64,000 nt of DNA. Source: CAZJUP01 sp964549275. GTDB taxonomy: Bacteria; Fidelibacterota; Marinisomatia; Marinisomatales; TCS55. The translations under genes were made by a program, and so were the position numbers. Shown here in pieces: positions 24,834 through 32,935 of the stretch (its first letter is position 1; every line of letters starts with the position of its first letter). The notes under the pieces were generated by a model. The model had not been told where the DNA came from. It made no database searches and saw only the letters and a program-made list of their open reading frames with translations. Location of the stretch: positions 153,092 to 217,091 of the forward strand of contig CAZJUP010000002.1 in NCBI GenBank assembly GCA_964549275.1. The letters are read 5' to 3'.

Positions 24834-25034
24834 ATGCCGTTAATGAAATCATTAAGCCGTATTAATTCAGAAGGTCTATTGACGGTTCCAGCTCATGTAT
24901 TAAAAATGGCAGGAGCAAAACCGGGACAGCTGGTTGAATTTGTCTTAGGTCCCAGAGGCTCTATTCAGGTTTTACTTAAGCATCCGAAATCCCCAGGCAA
25001 ACCCAAACTAAGGTCTATTCTCAGAAGGACCTGA
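24834..25034 (+). CDS. AbrB/SpoVT-like swapped-hairpin domain protein
   Basis: 66 residues. SRINSEGLLTVPAHVLKMAGAKPGQLVEFVLGPRGSIQVLL follows the AbrB/MazE pattern (strand, IPxxv-like LTVPAHVLK, then GxKPGxxVEF). The rest is a basic tail. It may bind DNA as an operon-level regulator, or use the fold for assembly as some non-DNA-binding relatives do. It starts 4 bp after the previous stop. Confidence 0.65.
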   Translation: MPLMKSLSRINSEGLLTVPAHVLKMAGAKPGQLVEFVLGPRGSIQVLLKHPKSPGKPKLRSILRRT

Positions 25035-25058
25035 ATTTTAGAATAGAAAGGAATAATT

Positions 25059-25391
25059 ATGAGTATTAACCGAGGACTTGATACCCTAAAAACTGCAGGA
25101 AGTGCTCATTTACATTCAATCCCTAGTACCCATCGTTCAGGTTATTTGGATTTATTCATGTTGGAAAAAGAGAAAAATAAACTTGAAAAAGATTCCAAAA
25201 AAATTGAAAAACGACTTAAACATAATCTCAATCGATTAAAAGAAATAGAAACACAAATGGAGGAAGTTTTAGCTACTCAGGTACAAGAAAAAGGGGAAAA
25301 GAAAGAATCTAAAACCAGATCCAAAGAAGCGAACGAACTCTATTTACCCAAGGAGCAGAAAGCTTGGGAAACCGTAAAACTGAGGTATTAA
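25059..25391 (+). CDS. Coiled-coil protein of the gas vesicle operon
   Basis: 110 residues. The N-terminus (SINRGLDTLKTAGSAHLHSIPSTHRSGYLDLFMLEKEKNKLEKD) leads into a coiled coil (KIEKRLKHNLNRLKEIETQMEEVL) and a basic tail ending in WETVKLRY. RBS AAAGGAA. No family is recognised with confidence; it could correspond to one of the minor accessory Gvp proteins (GvpV-like) of other bacteria, which a profile search would settle. Confidence 0.55.
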   Translation: MSINRGLDTLKTAGSAHLHSIPSTHRSGYLDLFMLEKEKNKLEKDSKKIEKRLKHNLNRLKEIETQMEEVLATQVQEKGEKKESKTRSKEANELYLPKEQKAWETVKLRY

Positions 25392-25401
25392 GGGTATAGA
25401 C

Positions 25402-25782
25402 ATGAGGTATCAGTTCACCAATTTAGCTGGAGGAAGAGCTATGAGAGCAGGGCAAGTCTTTAAAGATAATATTTATTCATGCGGATATTGCAGGGGAACC
25501 GGAACAGATCCCCGCAACAGAACTACCTGTCATATTTGTAAAGGCAGCAGCAGTAATGAAATTCGGGGAGCGGCTGCCCATTGCGGATTTTGCCGGGGTT
25601 CAGGCCAGGGGCATTCCGGTAGCAGTGTGACTTGTACCGTATGCGGTGGAAAAGGTATGGTCAGTGTAAAAGAGCCCATTAAAGCTTGTCCGGAATGTCG
25701 AGGATGGGGAAAGTCCGGGTCTGGATTAAGTTGTATAAAGTGTCGGGGTAAGGGTGTAATCGAAAATGTGAAAGGAGCATAA
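25402..25782 (+). CDS. DnaJ-type zinc-finger protein without J domain (copy 2)
   Basis: 126 residues. After a 25-residue leader there are six CxxC motifs (CGYCRGTG, CHICKGSS, CGFCRGSG, CTVCGGKG, CPECRGWG, CIKCRGKG), arranged as in the protein at 22961, including a VSVKEPIKAC linker that parallels its HVKEPAKPC. The two are paralogues. It precedes the first gvpF/L by one base, so it is translationally linked to core assembly genes. The start could also be the internal ATG at 25441. Confidence 0.8.
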   Translation: MRYQFTNLAGGRAMRAGQVFKDNIYSCGYCRGTGTDPRNRTTCHICKGSSSNEIRGAAAHCGFCRGSGQGHSGSSVTCTVCGGKGMVSVKEPIKACPECRGWGKSGSGLSCIKCRGKGVIENVKGA

Positions 25783-25783
25783 A

Positions 25784-26533
25784 ATGGCCACAAGTACCGG
25801 TTACTACTTATATGGTTTTACGGATTATAGACACCTTGAAAATATATCGGTGGATGCTGTGGCAGGAAACGGTCATATCCAAAATATCCCTTTTCAAGGT
25901 ATCGGAATATTGTGTAGTCCTGTAAATGGTAAGAAGCTAAAGCCAACTCGGGAAAATTTAATGAACCATCAAAAGGTTTTAGAAACTTGGATGGAAAAAC
26001 ATACGATACTACCCGTGCGGTTTGGTGTTGTGGCCCAAACTAAAGGTGCTCTGCAAAAAGGAATTAATAGCAGTTTACCCATTATTCGGTCACATCTTCA
26101 AAAATTCCAAAATAAGATTGAACTGAACCTGAAAGCCTTCTGGGAAAAAGACTATATTTATGATTATCTCCAGGAAAAATATCCTGAAATAAAACGGTTC
26201 AGGAATGCGGTCAAAAAAATGAGAGGGACCACAGCACACCACAGAAGCATTGAATTGGGACAAATGGTTGAACGGGGCCTTATCGCAGAAGGTGAACGGG
26301 AAGCAGACGAAATTATCAGAGAACTGGAATCGGCATCTTTACTAACTAAAAAAACAAAAATATTCGGAGAACTCATGTATTTGAATTTGGCTATTCTTGT
26401 ATCAAAAGATGGGGAATCAAAACTAGATAAAACCATCAATTCTATTGCTACAGATAGGCAAGGAAAATCTACATTTAAATATGTTGGTCCAAGTGCTCCG
26501 GCGAGTTTCGTCAATCTGCATTTGAAGTTTTAA
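25784..26533 (+). CDS. gvpL: Gas vesicle protein GvpF/GvpL (copy 1)
   Basis: 249 residues. It begins TGYYLYGFTDY, and has the conserved LPVRFGVVAQTKGAL block and a C-terminal GPSAPASFVNLHLKF, equivalent to the GPWPPYNFV ending of family members. GvpF/L proteins have two alpha/beta domains, bind GvpA and other minor proteins, and form part of the nucleation complex. It is one of three members in this operon; which is F and which is L cannot be told by eye. Confidence 0.9.
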   Translation: MATSTGYYLYGFTDYRHLENISVDAVAGNGHIQNIPFQGIGILCSPVNGKKLKPTRENLMNHQKVLETWMEKHTILPVRFGVVAQTKGALQKGINSSLPIIRSHLQKFQNKIELNLKAFWEKDYIYDYLQEKYPEIKRFRNAVKKMRGTTAHHRSIELGQMVERGLIAEGEREADEIIRELESASLLTKKTKIFGELMYLNLAILVSKDGESKLDKTINSIATDRQGKSTFKYVGPSAPASFVNLHLKF

Positions 26534-26546
26534 TCAATGAAAACAA

Positions 26547-26756
26547 ATGGCCGCAATAAATTTTGTCAAATGGATAGCAGAAAAAGTAGCAGATGCTGCC
26601 GAAAAGGAATTTTATGATCCTGAAATTATTCGGAGTGAATTAATGATTCTTTCTGAGAAACTTGATTCCGGTGAAATATCGGTAGAAGATTATGATATCC
26701 AGGAGTCTGACCTGTTAGATCGGTTAGAAATTTCTCAAGAAAGAATGGCGGAATGA
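26547..26756 (+). CDS. gvpG: Gas vesicle protein GvpG
   Basis: 69 residues. FVKWIAEKVADAAEKEFYDPEIIRSELMILSEKLDSGEISVEDYD is the typical GvpG amphipathic helix pair. GvpG is an essential minor protein interacting with GvpF/L. Its stop overlaps the next start (ATGA). Confidence 0.9.
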   Translation: MAAINFVKWIAEKVADAAEKEFYDPEIIRSELMILSEKLDSGEISVEDYDIQESDLLDRLEISQERMAE

Positions 26757-27541
26757 TCATGAACACTCCTGTAAAGGAAAGATGCTATTTAGCCTTTGGA
26801 ATAGGCCAAACCCATCATGAGGCTTTTCCATTATTATCCTCTATTGAACTGGGTGAACTGTCTATCTTTTTCAAAGATGTCCCTGTCGCAGAATACGGTG
26901 ATGACCATTTGAACGACCATATAAAAGATATGGATTGGCTGGAAAAAAATGTTGTGGAGTTTCAATCCAAAATGGACGATTTAAGTCGAACAACCCCTCT
27001 TATTCCTTTTCGATTTGGAACCGTTTATACCTCCAAAGCTTCCATGAAAAAATTTGTCATGGAATATGGAAAATATTTTAAAGAAAACCTGATTTACTTT
27101 TCTGATAAATTAGAATGGGGGTTAAAGGTTTTTCTATCTGAGTCAAAATTCCGTAAACGAATAATTCAAAATGAATCGAAAAAAGGACTTCAATATCCTG
27201 ATCGTCCGGGGTCCTCATTTTTTGAGAAAAAGAAAACTGAATATGCCGCTATTGAAAAAGAAGAAGATGTATTAAAGACTTTGTTGGATACAATCCGTGA
27301 TAAGGTGAGCGAATTGTCAGTGGAATGGAAAGAAATAGATTTCCTGGATGGGTTGGACAAAAATCCAAATTCATTGAAACCGATCTATAATCTTTCTCTC
27401 CTTGTTAAGAAGAATGTAAGTGCTGATTTAGCTCATTGCCTAAATACCCTAACAGAGGAATTATCGGATTATGGGATTAAACCCATACTTTCGGGGCCGT
27501 GGCCGCCCTATAATTTTGTAAAAATGGATAATCATAATTAA
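26753..27541 (+). CDS. gvpF: Gas vesicle protein GvpF/GvpL (copy 2)
   Basis: 262 residues. It has IPFRFGTVYTSKASMKKFV and the family ending GPWPPYNFVKMD. It has a longer linker between domains than the other copies (residues 135-190, Lys/Glu-rich). ATG 26753 overlaps gvpG by four bases; ATG 26759 is also in frame. Its last base is the first base of the next start codon (TAATG). Confidence 0.9.
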   Translation: MIMNTPVKERCYLAFGIGQTHHEAFPLLSSIELGELSIFFKDVPVAEYGDDHLNDHIKDMDWLEKNVVEFQSKMDDLSRTTPLIPFRFGTVYTSKASMKKFVMEYGKYFKENLIYFSDKLEWGLKVFLSESKFRKRIIQNESKKGLQYPDRPGSSFFEKKKTEYAAIEKEEDVLKTLLDTIRDKVSELSVEWKEIDFLDGLDKNPNSLKPIYNLSLLVKKNVSADLAHCLNTLTEELSDYGIKPILSGPWPPYNFVKMDNHN

Positions 27542-27759
27542 TGCCAATTAATGCCATGCAACGGAAAAAAATAAATTTAGTGGAAACGCTTGATAGGGCG
27601 CTAAATAAGGGAATTGTCGTTTCTGGAGAAGTTATTATCTCTGTTGCTGATGTGGATTTGGTTTATCTTCAATTGCGTTTACTTGTATCCTCTGTAGAAA
27701 CGGCCATGGAAATGCAGAACAAATGCAAACATACAGTAGAGGAGGCCTCCTATGTATGA
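27541..27759 (+). CDS. gvpS: GvpA-family minor protein, GvpS-like
   Basis: 72 residues. LVETLDRALNKGIVVSGEVIISVADVDLVYLQLRLLVSSVETAM is the GvpA fold, with the ISVADVDLVYL segment typical of GvpS/GvpM-type paralogues. Such minor proteins take part in nucleation or the conical tips. It overlaps gvpJ by 8 bp. Confidence 0.88.
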   Translation: MPINAMQRKKINLVETLDRALNKGIVVSGEVIISVADVDLVYLQLRLLVSSVETAMEMQNKCKHTVEEASYV

Positions 27760-28048
27760 GCAACAAATGCCTCATGCCATGCAAGCTACAAACTTGGCTG
27801 ACATTCTTGAAAGAGTCTTGGATAAGGGAATTGTCATTGCAGGAGATATTCGCATTCAATTGGCGGATGTGGAACTGTTAAACATTAAAATACGATTATT
27901 GGTTGCTTCTGTCGATAAAGCCATGCAAATGGGAATTAATTGGTGGGAAAATGATCCCTATTTATCTGTTAAAGCTCAAGAGTTAGAAAAAGAAAATACT
28001 CGACTGGAAACCAGGGTTCAGGCTCTTGAAAAACAAGCCGGTTTATAA
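27752..28048 (+). CDS. gvpJ: GvpA-family minor protein GvpJ
   Basis: 98 residues. LADILERVLDKGIVIAGDI, then GINWWENDPYLSVKAQ, is diagnostic of GvpJ. A C-terminal coiled coil (LEKENTRLETRVQALEKQ) follows. GvpJ is a minor wall/tip component needed for assembly. Confidence 0.95.
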   Translation: MYEQQMPHAMQATNLADILERVLDKGIVIAGDIRIQLADVELLNIKIRLLVASVDKAMQMGINWWENDPYLSVKAQELEKENTRLETRVQALEKQAGL

Positions 28049-28053
28049 AATAT

Positions 28054-28746
28054 ATGGTTTTTCTTTATGGCATTATTTGGGAGAATGGAGCCATAAATCC
28101 GAGGGTTACAGGTCTTCAGGATAACCCTTTAGAATTTATTGATTATCTCTCAATCTCTGCAGTGGTGAGTGAATGCACCCCAAGCGAACTACCCTTAAAG
28201 CATTCTTATGTTCTTCAGTATAATACAATTATTGAAAAACTTTTTAACAATTCCTGCATCTTACCCTTTCGTTTCGGCACAATTATGGAATCCCAATCTC
28301 AAGTGAACGATTTGATTCATAAACATTATAAATACCTGAAACATCAATTAACTTACATGGAAGGGAAAACAGAGTATGGTTTAAAAATTTGGGGACCTCA
28401 TTCTACTCCTCAATCGAACAAACGCGAAGCCGGGTCGGGCACACGCTATATTATGGGGAAGTATGAACATTATACCCTTTTGGAGGAGACCACAAAATTT
28501 GTTCAACGAAAAATCAAATCCTGTGTATCAGAAGTAAAACATGAATTACGTGACAGCGGTAAACTTCTCATGGATTTGTATTTTTTAGTCCCTCATAATA
28601 AAAAAAAAGCATTCAAATCCGTGATAAACAAATTAAACCTGAATATGGAATTTGTACTTACCGGACCCTGGCCTCCATACAATTTTGTCAATATCTCTTT
28701 GAATGAATTAAATAAAGATAGGCAAACAGCACACGAGTTAGATTAA
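28054..28746 (+). CDS. gvpL: Gas vesicle protein GvpF/GvpL (copy 3)
   Basis: 230 residues, the shortest copy. It has FLYGIIWENG, LPFRFGTIMESQSQV and GPWPPYNFVNISL. It is more compact and His/Lys-rich in the linker. Three F/L paralogues probably occupy distinct positions in the assembly complex. Confidence 0.9.
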   Translation: MVFLYGIIWENGAINPRVTGLQDNPLEFIDYLSISAVVSECTPSELPLKHSYVLQYNTIIEKLFNNSCILPFRFGTIMESQSQVNDLIHKHYKYLKHQLTYMEGKTEYGLKIWGPHSTPQSNKREAGSGTRYIMGKYEHYTLLEETTKFVQRKIKSCVSEVKHELRDSGKLLMDLYFLVPHNKKKAFKSVINKLNLNMEFVLTGPWPPYNFVNISLNELNKDRQTAHELD

Positions 28747-28749
28747 AAA

Positions 28750-29094
28750 ATGAATGAAAAAGTCATAGCAGATAATATCGCAGATTGGGAAGCGATAGAA
28801 AATAATATGCAGGGTTTAGCTAAATCCTTCCCCAATCATATTAAAGCAAATCCGGAAAATGCTGAAAATGGGTTGGTTAAATTGGTCCTTATCCTTGTGG
28901 AATTAATTCGAAAACTGATGGAACGTCAAGCATTGAGAAGAGTGGATGGAGGTCATCTCACTGAGGAAGAAATCGAAAGACTAGGACTGACTTTGTTAAA
29001 GTTAGAGGAAAAAATGGAAGAATTGAAGAAACTCTTTAATTTGACTGATGAAGATCTCACCCTTGACCTAGGACCCATTGGCTCTTTTGAATGA
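28750..29094 (+). CDS. gvpK: Gas vesicle protein GvpK
   Basis: 114 residues. AENGLVKLVLILVELIRKLMERQALRRVDGGHLTEEEIERLGLTLLKLEEKMEEL is the conserved GvpK core. GvpK is an essential minor protein of vesicle formation. It starts 3 bp after the previous stop. A 95-bp gap follows before gvpH. Confidence 0.95.
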   Translation: MNEKVIADNIADWEAIENNMQGLAKSFPNHIKANPENAENGLVKLVLILVELIRKLMERQALRRVDGGHLTEEEIERLGLTLLKLEEKMEELKKLFNLTDEDLTLDLGPIGSFE

Positions 29095-29189
29095 ACCATG
29101 CCAAAGTTGCTATAGGTTCTGTCAAATTGGTGAGGTCATCATCTTGGCATTATTATTGATGCGAGTAGGATAAAGTAAGGAGTAACCTT

Positions 29190-29735
29190 ATGGTTGAAGA
29201 AAAAAAGAAAGAAGAGAAAACAAAAGAAAGTGAATCTACAATCAACATTGACTTAGGATTAGGCGGACTGTTCAAGGGATTGGGTAATTTTGTTGAAATG
29301 ATTGGAGAGATGTCTGAAAAGGGTGAAGAGATCCGGGAAAAAGTACAGGAATTCAAAGGGAAAGGTGAATTAAAAGATATTAAAGGTGTGTACGGATTTT
29401 CTGTTAAAACAGGCCTCGGAGGGAAACCAACTGTTGAATCATTCGGCAATGTCAAATCCACCCCCAAAGGCCCTGTTGTTGAAGAGACCCGGGAACCCAT
29501 GGTCGATGTTTTTGAAGAAGATAAAACGATTCAGATTATCGCAGAAATTCCTGGTGTTAACGAAGCATCCATAGCATTGGAGGTGCAGGGGGATATCATA
29601 AACCTCCATGCGGAAAGTGGTCAAAGAAAATATCAGAAAGAAATATTACTTCCCCACATCGTTGAAGAAAAACCGGAATCCCAATCCTATCAGAATGGGA
29701 TGCTTGATGTCACTTTTTTGAAGAAAACAACTTAA
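29190..29735 (+). CDS. gvpH: GvpH-type small heat-shock (Hsp20) protein
   Basis: 181 residues. The N-terminus is GvpH-like (INIDLGLGGLFKGLGNFVEMIGEMSEKGEEI), and residues about 100-175 form an alpha-crystallin domain (PMVDVFEEDKTIQIIAEIPGVNEASIALEVQGDIINLHAE). GvpH keeps GvpA or other hydrophobic vesicle proteins soluble. RBS TAAGGAG. A p97-type ATPase follows 50 bp later, so a holdase is encoded next to an unfoldase. Confidence 0.85.
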   Translation: MVEEKKKEEKTKESESTINIDLGLGGLFKGLGNFVEMIGEMSEKGEEIREKVQEFKGKGELKDIKGVYGFSVKTGLGGKPTVESFGNVKSTPKGPVVEETREPMVDVFEEDKTIQIIAEIPGVNEASIALEVQGDIINLHAESGQRKYQKEILLPHIVEEKPESQSYQNGMLDVTFLKKTT

Positions 29736-29785
29736 TATATCCGGTAAAATCTGTCATTGCTCAAAAATCGATAAGAGTGAGAACA

Positions 29786-31900
29786 ATGTCAAAAGATAAG
29801 AATGAATTTCGTGTTTCTGAAGCCTTAACAAAAGATGTGGGTCGGGGCATAGCCCGGGTTGATCCCGAATATATTGATAAAATGAATATTCGGGTGGGAG
29901 ACACCATTGAAGTAAAAGGGAAACGAACCACCGTTGCAAAGGCAATGCCCACTTTCCCGGAAATGAGGGGTAAGTCATTGGTTCAGATTGACGGGTTGGT
30001 TCGGGACAATGCCGGTGTGGGTTTGGACGAAAAAGTAGAGTTGAATTCCGTCAAATCCATTCCAGCCATAAAAATTCTTCTCAAACCGCTTACCCTACCC
30101 ATGAACGGACGATCAGGCTACGGTCATTTAGGGAAAATTATGGAAGGTCTTCCTTTAGTAAAAGGGGATAAAATCAGGGCTATTTTATTCGGAACTCAAT
30201 CCCAGGAATTCGAAGTGATTCGGACATCTCCAGAAGGCCCGGTGGTCATTGGGTCGCAGACTAAAATGGAAGTTGCTGCAGAAAAGGAAACCGGAGGTGG
30301 GGACGGCAGAATTTCTTACGAAGATATTGGAGGACTTCATAAGGAAATCCAGCGGGTCCGTGAAATGATAGAGATGCCTCTAAAGTATCCGTCTGTGTTC
30401 AAACGATTGGGGATTGACCCACCAAAAGGTGTTTTATTATTAGGTCCACCGGGAACAGGAAAAACCTTGATTGCCCGAGCTGTGGCCAATGAAACGGATG
30501 CTCATTTCCAAACGGTCAATGGACCGGAAGTGATTCATAAGTTTTACGGGGAAAGTGAAAAAAAATTACGTTCCATATTTGAAGAAGCTGAGAAAAATGC
30601 ACCTAGTATCATATTTTTGGATGAAATTGACGCCATCGCGCCCAAGCGGGAAAAGGTTGTCGGTGATGTAGAAAAACGTGTTGTAGCCCAACTTTTGGCA
30701 TTAATGGACGGACTTAAGGGGCGGGGTCAGGTCCTTGTTATTGGCGCTACAAATTTACCCAATTTACTGGATCCGGCCCTACGAAGACCCGGAAGGTTCG
30801 ACAGGGAGATTACCATAGGAATCCCTGATCTTCGGGGACGAGGCGAAATCCTGGAAATCCACACCCAGGGGATGCCCTTAGGAAAAGATGTTGATTTGAA
30901 ACATTTGGCAAAAATCACCCATGGATTCGTCGGAGCAGATTTGGAATCACTGTGTCGGGAAGCAGCCATGAGTTGTCTCAGAAAATTCTTTCCTAAAATT
31001 GATTTCGGTTCTGATTTTATTCCTTACGATGAACTGGCGGAGTTAAAAGTCGGGAAATTGAACTTTGAAGAGGCGATGAATGAAGTTGAGCCAAGCGCTA
31101 TCCGAGAGGTCTCTATAGAAGTTCCTAATGTGCGGTGGTCAGATGTTGGGGGATTAAAAGAGGTAAAACAGCGTCTGATTGAAAGTATTGAATATCCTTT
31201 AAAATACCCTGATTTGTTTAAAGCAGCAGAAACTTCTCCACCAAAAGGAATTTTATTCCACGGATCCCCAGGAACAGGAAAAACACTTTTGGCCAAAGCG
31301 GCGGCTACAGAAAGTGAAGCCAATTTTATATCTGTTAAAGGTCCTGAATTATTATCAAAATGGGTTGGGGAAGCTGAAGAAGGTGTCCGGGAGATTTTTA
31401 AGAAAGCACGCCAATCCGCACCCAGTATTGTTTTTTTAGATGAGGTGGAAGCTTTGGCTCCGGTCCGGGCTGCCTCAGGAGCAGACTCTGGTGTCATGGG
31501 GAGAGTTCTTAGCCAGTTACTCACAGAATTGGATGGTATCGAAGAATTAAAGGGGGTTTTGGTTGTAGCTGCAACGAACCGGTTTGATATAGTAGATCCC
31601 GCTTTACTTCGCCCGGGGCGATTGGAAGTACATCAGGAATTACCTATTCCGGATGAAGAAGCAAGGGAGGAAATTTTTAAAATCCATTTAGGGGGGAAAC
31701 CTCTTCATAAAAATGTTTCTGTATCGGCGCTGGTGGGACAGACAGAAGGCCTAACCGGCGCAGAAATTGAATCGATCGTCCGTGGTGGTTCCTTAAGAGC
31801 AATAAGTGAATTCATCGATAAAAAGATTGGTGATATCAAAAAATTTGTGATTGGGAAGAAACATTTTTCCGATGCGCTAAGCGAATTAATGGGTGAATGA
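29786..31900 (+). CDS. CDC48/p97/VAT-type AAA+ ATPase
   Basis: 704 residues from ATG 29786. The N-terminal double-psi barrel of the CDC48 type (EFRVSEALTKDVGRGIARVDPEYIDKM... VGDTIEVKG) is followed by two AAA domains: Walker A GPPGTGKT (220-227) with DEIDA, and GSPGTGKT (493-500) with DEVEA. Second-region motifs include RRPGRFD and LLRPGRLE. This architecture is universal in archaea and eukaryotes and patchy in bacteria. It would extract or unfold proteins, perhaps remodelling vesicle proteins. Its stop overlaps the following gene (ATGA). Confidence 0.94.
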   Translation: MSKDKNEFRVSEALTKDVGRGIARVDPEYIDKMNIRVGDTIEVKGKRTTVAKAMPTFPEMRGKSLVQIDGLVRDNAGVGLDEKVELNSVKSIPAIKILLKPLTLPMNGRSGYGHLGKIMEGLPLVKGDKIRAILFGTQSQEFEVIRTSPEGPVVIGSQTKMEVAAEKETGGGDGRISYEDIGGLHKEIQRVREMIEMPLKYPSVFKRLGIDPPKGVLLLGPPGTGKTLIARAVANETDAHFQTVNGPEVIHKFYGESEKKLRSIFEEAEKNAPSIIFLDEIDAIAPKREKVVGDVEKRVVAQLLALMDGLKGRGQVLVIGATNLPNLLDPALRRPGRFDREITIGIPDLRGRGEILEIHTQGMPLGKDVDLKHLAKITHGFVGADLESLCREAAMSCLRKFFPKIDFGSDFIPYDELAELKVGKLNFEEAMNEVEPSAIREVSIEVPNVRWSDVGGLKEVKQRLIESIEYPLKYPDLFKAAETSPPKGILFHGSPGTGKTLLAKAAATESEANFISVKGPELLSKWVGEAEEGVREIFKKARQSAPSIVFLDEVEALAPVRAASGADSGVMGRVLSQLLTELDGIEELKGVLVVAATNRFDIVDPALLRPGRLEVHQELPIPDEEAREEIFKIHLGGKPLHKNVSVSALVGQTEGLTGAEIESIVRGGSLRAISEFIDKKIGDIKKFVIGKKHFSDALSELMGE

Positions 31901-32439
31901 GAAAACTGTATATCGTTCCTATTATCCATGCTAATGTGGATATGGGAACCCAAGCTTCCATCCTAAAAAAAGCCTATATTAAAAAATTCGGTTTAGCAGG
32001 GTGGAAGCAGCACTTGGCTTCAGTCCGGCATTTTTGGAAACAGGTAGGAGATAAAATCGCCCGCCTCCATTTAGACCCCAAATCACTAATTATCTATCAG
32101 GATGGGTTGCCCATAGGAATGAATCCGTATGCAATGATTGAGGATATGGTCTCACGAGGAAGTCCAAATTACATCCTGATCCGTAGTTTTGTGGTTAAAG
32201 GTGCTGTCCTCCAGTCAACGGAAGATCCCTCACTCTTAAAACGGGAATATGATCGAATTAAAAGTGAAAAAATAATAAGTCCTGAAGAGAATGATAAATT
32301 ATTAAACCAACGAGACAAATTTATCGCAGAAACCATCGTTCGCTCCTTGCCGGAAAATAAAATCGGTCTCCTTTTTATTGGAGCTAAGCACGATGTGAAA
32401 TCTGTTCTTGACCCTGAAATTGATATTTCAATTATTTAA
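31897..32439 (+). CDS. Unknown protein coupled to the CDC48-type ATPase
   Basis: 180 residues, not recognised. It is soluble, alpha/beta-looking: RKLYIVPIIHANVDMG at the start, SLIIYQDGLPIGMNPYAMIEDM, PNYILIRSFVVKGAVL, and KIGLLFIGAKHDVKSVL at the end. It overlaps the ATPase by 4 bp, so the two are probably translated together. It could be an adaptor or partner. It is the last gene before a 58-bp gap and the UspA gene. Confidence 0.7.
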   Translation: MRKLYIVPIIHANVDMGTQASILKKAYIKKFGLAGWKQHLASVRHFWKQVGDKIARLHLDPKSLIIYQDGLPIGMNPYAMIEDMVSRGSPNYILIRSFVVKGAVLQSTEDPSLLKREYDRIKSEKIISPEENDKLLNQRDKFIAETIVRSLPENKIGLLFIGAKHDVKSVLDPEIDISII

Positions 32440-32497
32440 TCCTTATCCTATCCTCCTTCTTTTATAAATTGTACCCTAATAAATCTTGGGGAGAACC

Positions 32498-32914
32498 ATG
32501 CCATACAAATCAATATTGGTCGCCTTATGTGGAAGGGGAGATGAAAAAAAAGTCATTAAAGAAGCCGTAAAACTGGCTGAACTGAATAGGGCTGAATTAA
32601 AAGCCATCCATGTGAATGAACCCCATGCGGGAGAAATGTCCATGATGATGGATAACCCTGATGTTAAATATACAGAAGATGATGTAAAAAATTGGTTTGC
32701 CGGCGCAGGATTTAAAGAAATTGCTGAGTCAGTGCAAGTCTTAGTGGTATCTAATGCCGCTATTCAAAAAACGATTATTAAAGAAACAGAAGAGGTTGAC
32801 CTCCTCATATTAGGTCATCGCAGGATGAATCTGTTTAAGGAACATTTTTTTGATTCCATTGATGAGGGAATTGTGAATCATGTGACCTGTCCTGTATTGG
32901 TTGTCCCCAAATAG
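32498..32914 (+). CDS. Universal stress protein (UspA family)
   Basis: 138 residues from ATG 32498 (GGGGAGAA upstream). It has the Usp alpha/beta fold: YKSILVALCGRGDEKKVIKEAVKLAELN, then VDLLILGHRRMN and a terminal VTCPVLVVPK. The GHRRMN...GS-type ATP loop is degenerate (GHRRMNLFKEHFFDSIDE). Usp proteins act in stress or starvation. It may be the tail of the gas vesicle transcript. Confidence 0.85.
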   Translation: MPYKSILVALCGRGDEKKVIKEAVKLAELNRAELKAIHVNEPHAGEMSMMMDNPDVKYTEDDVKNWFAGAGFKEIAESVQVLVVSNAAIQKTIIKETEEVDLLILGHRRMNLFKEHFFDSIDEGIVNHVTCPVLVVPK

Positions 32915-32935
32915 AATAGCCTGTAATGAAAGCTT

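Noticed and set aside
29141..29160. Possible sigma-54 promoter before gvpH (TTGGCATTATTATTGAT)
   Set aside because: The -24 GG is fine but the -12 dinucleotide is GA, not GC, and no operator lies upstream. Too weak to list as a promoter.
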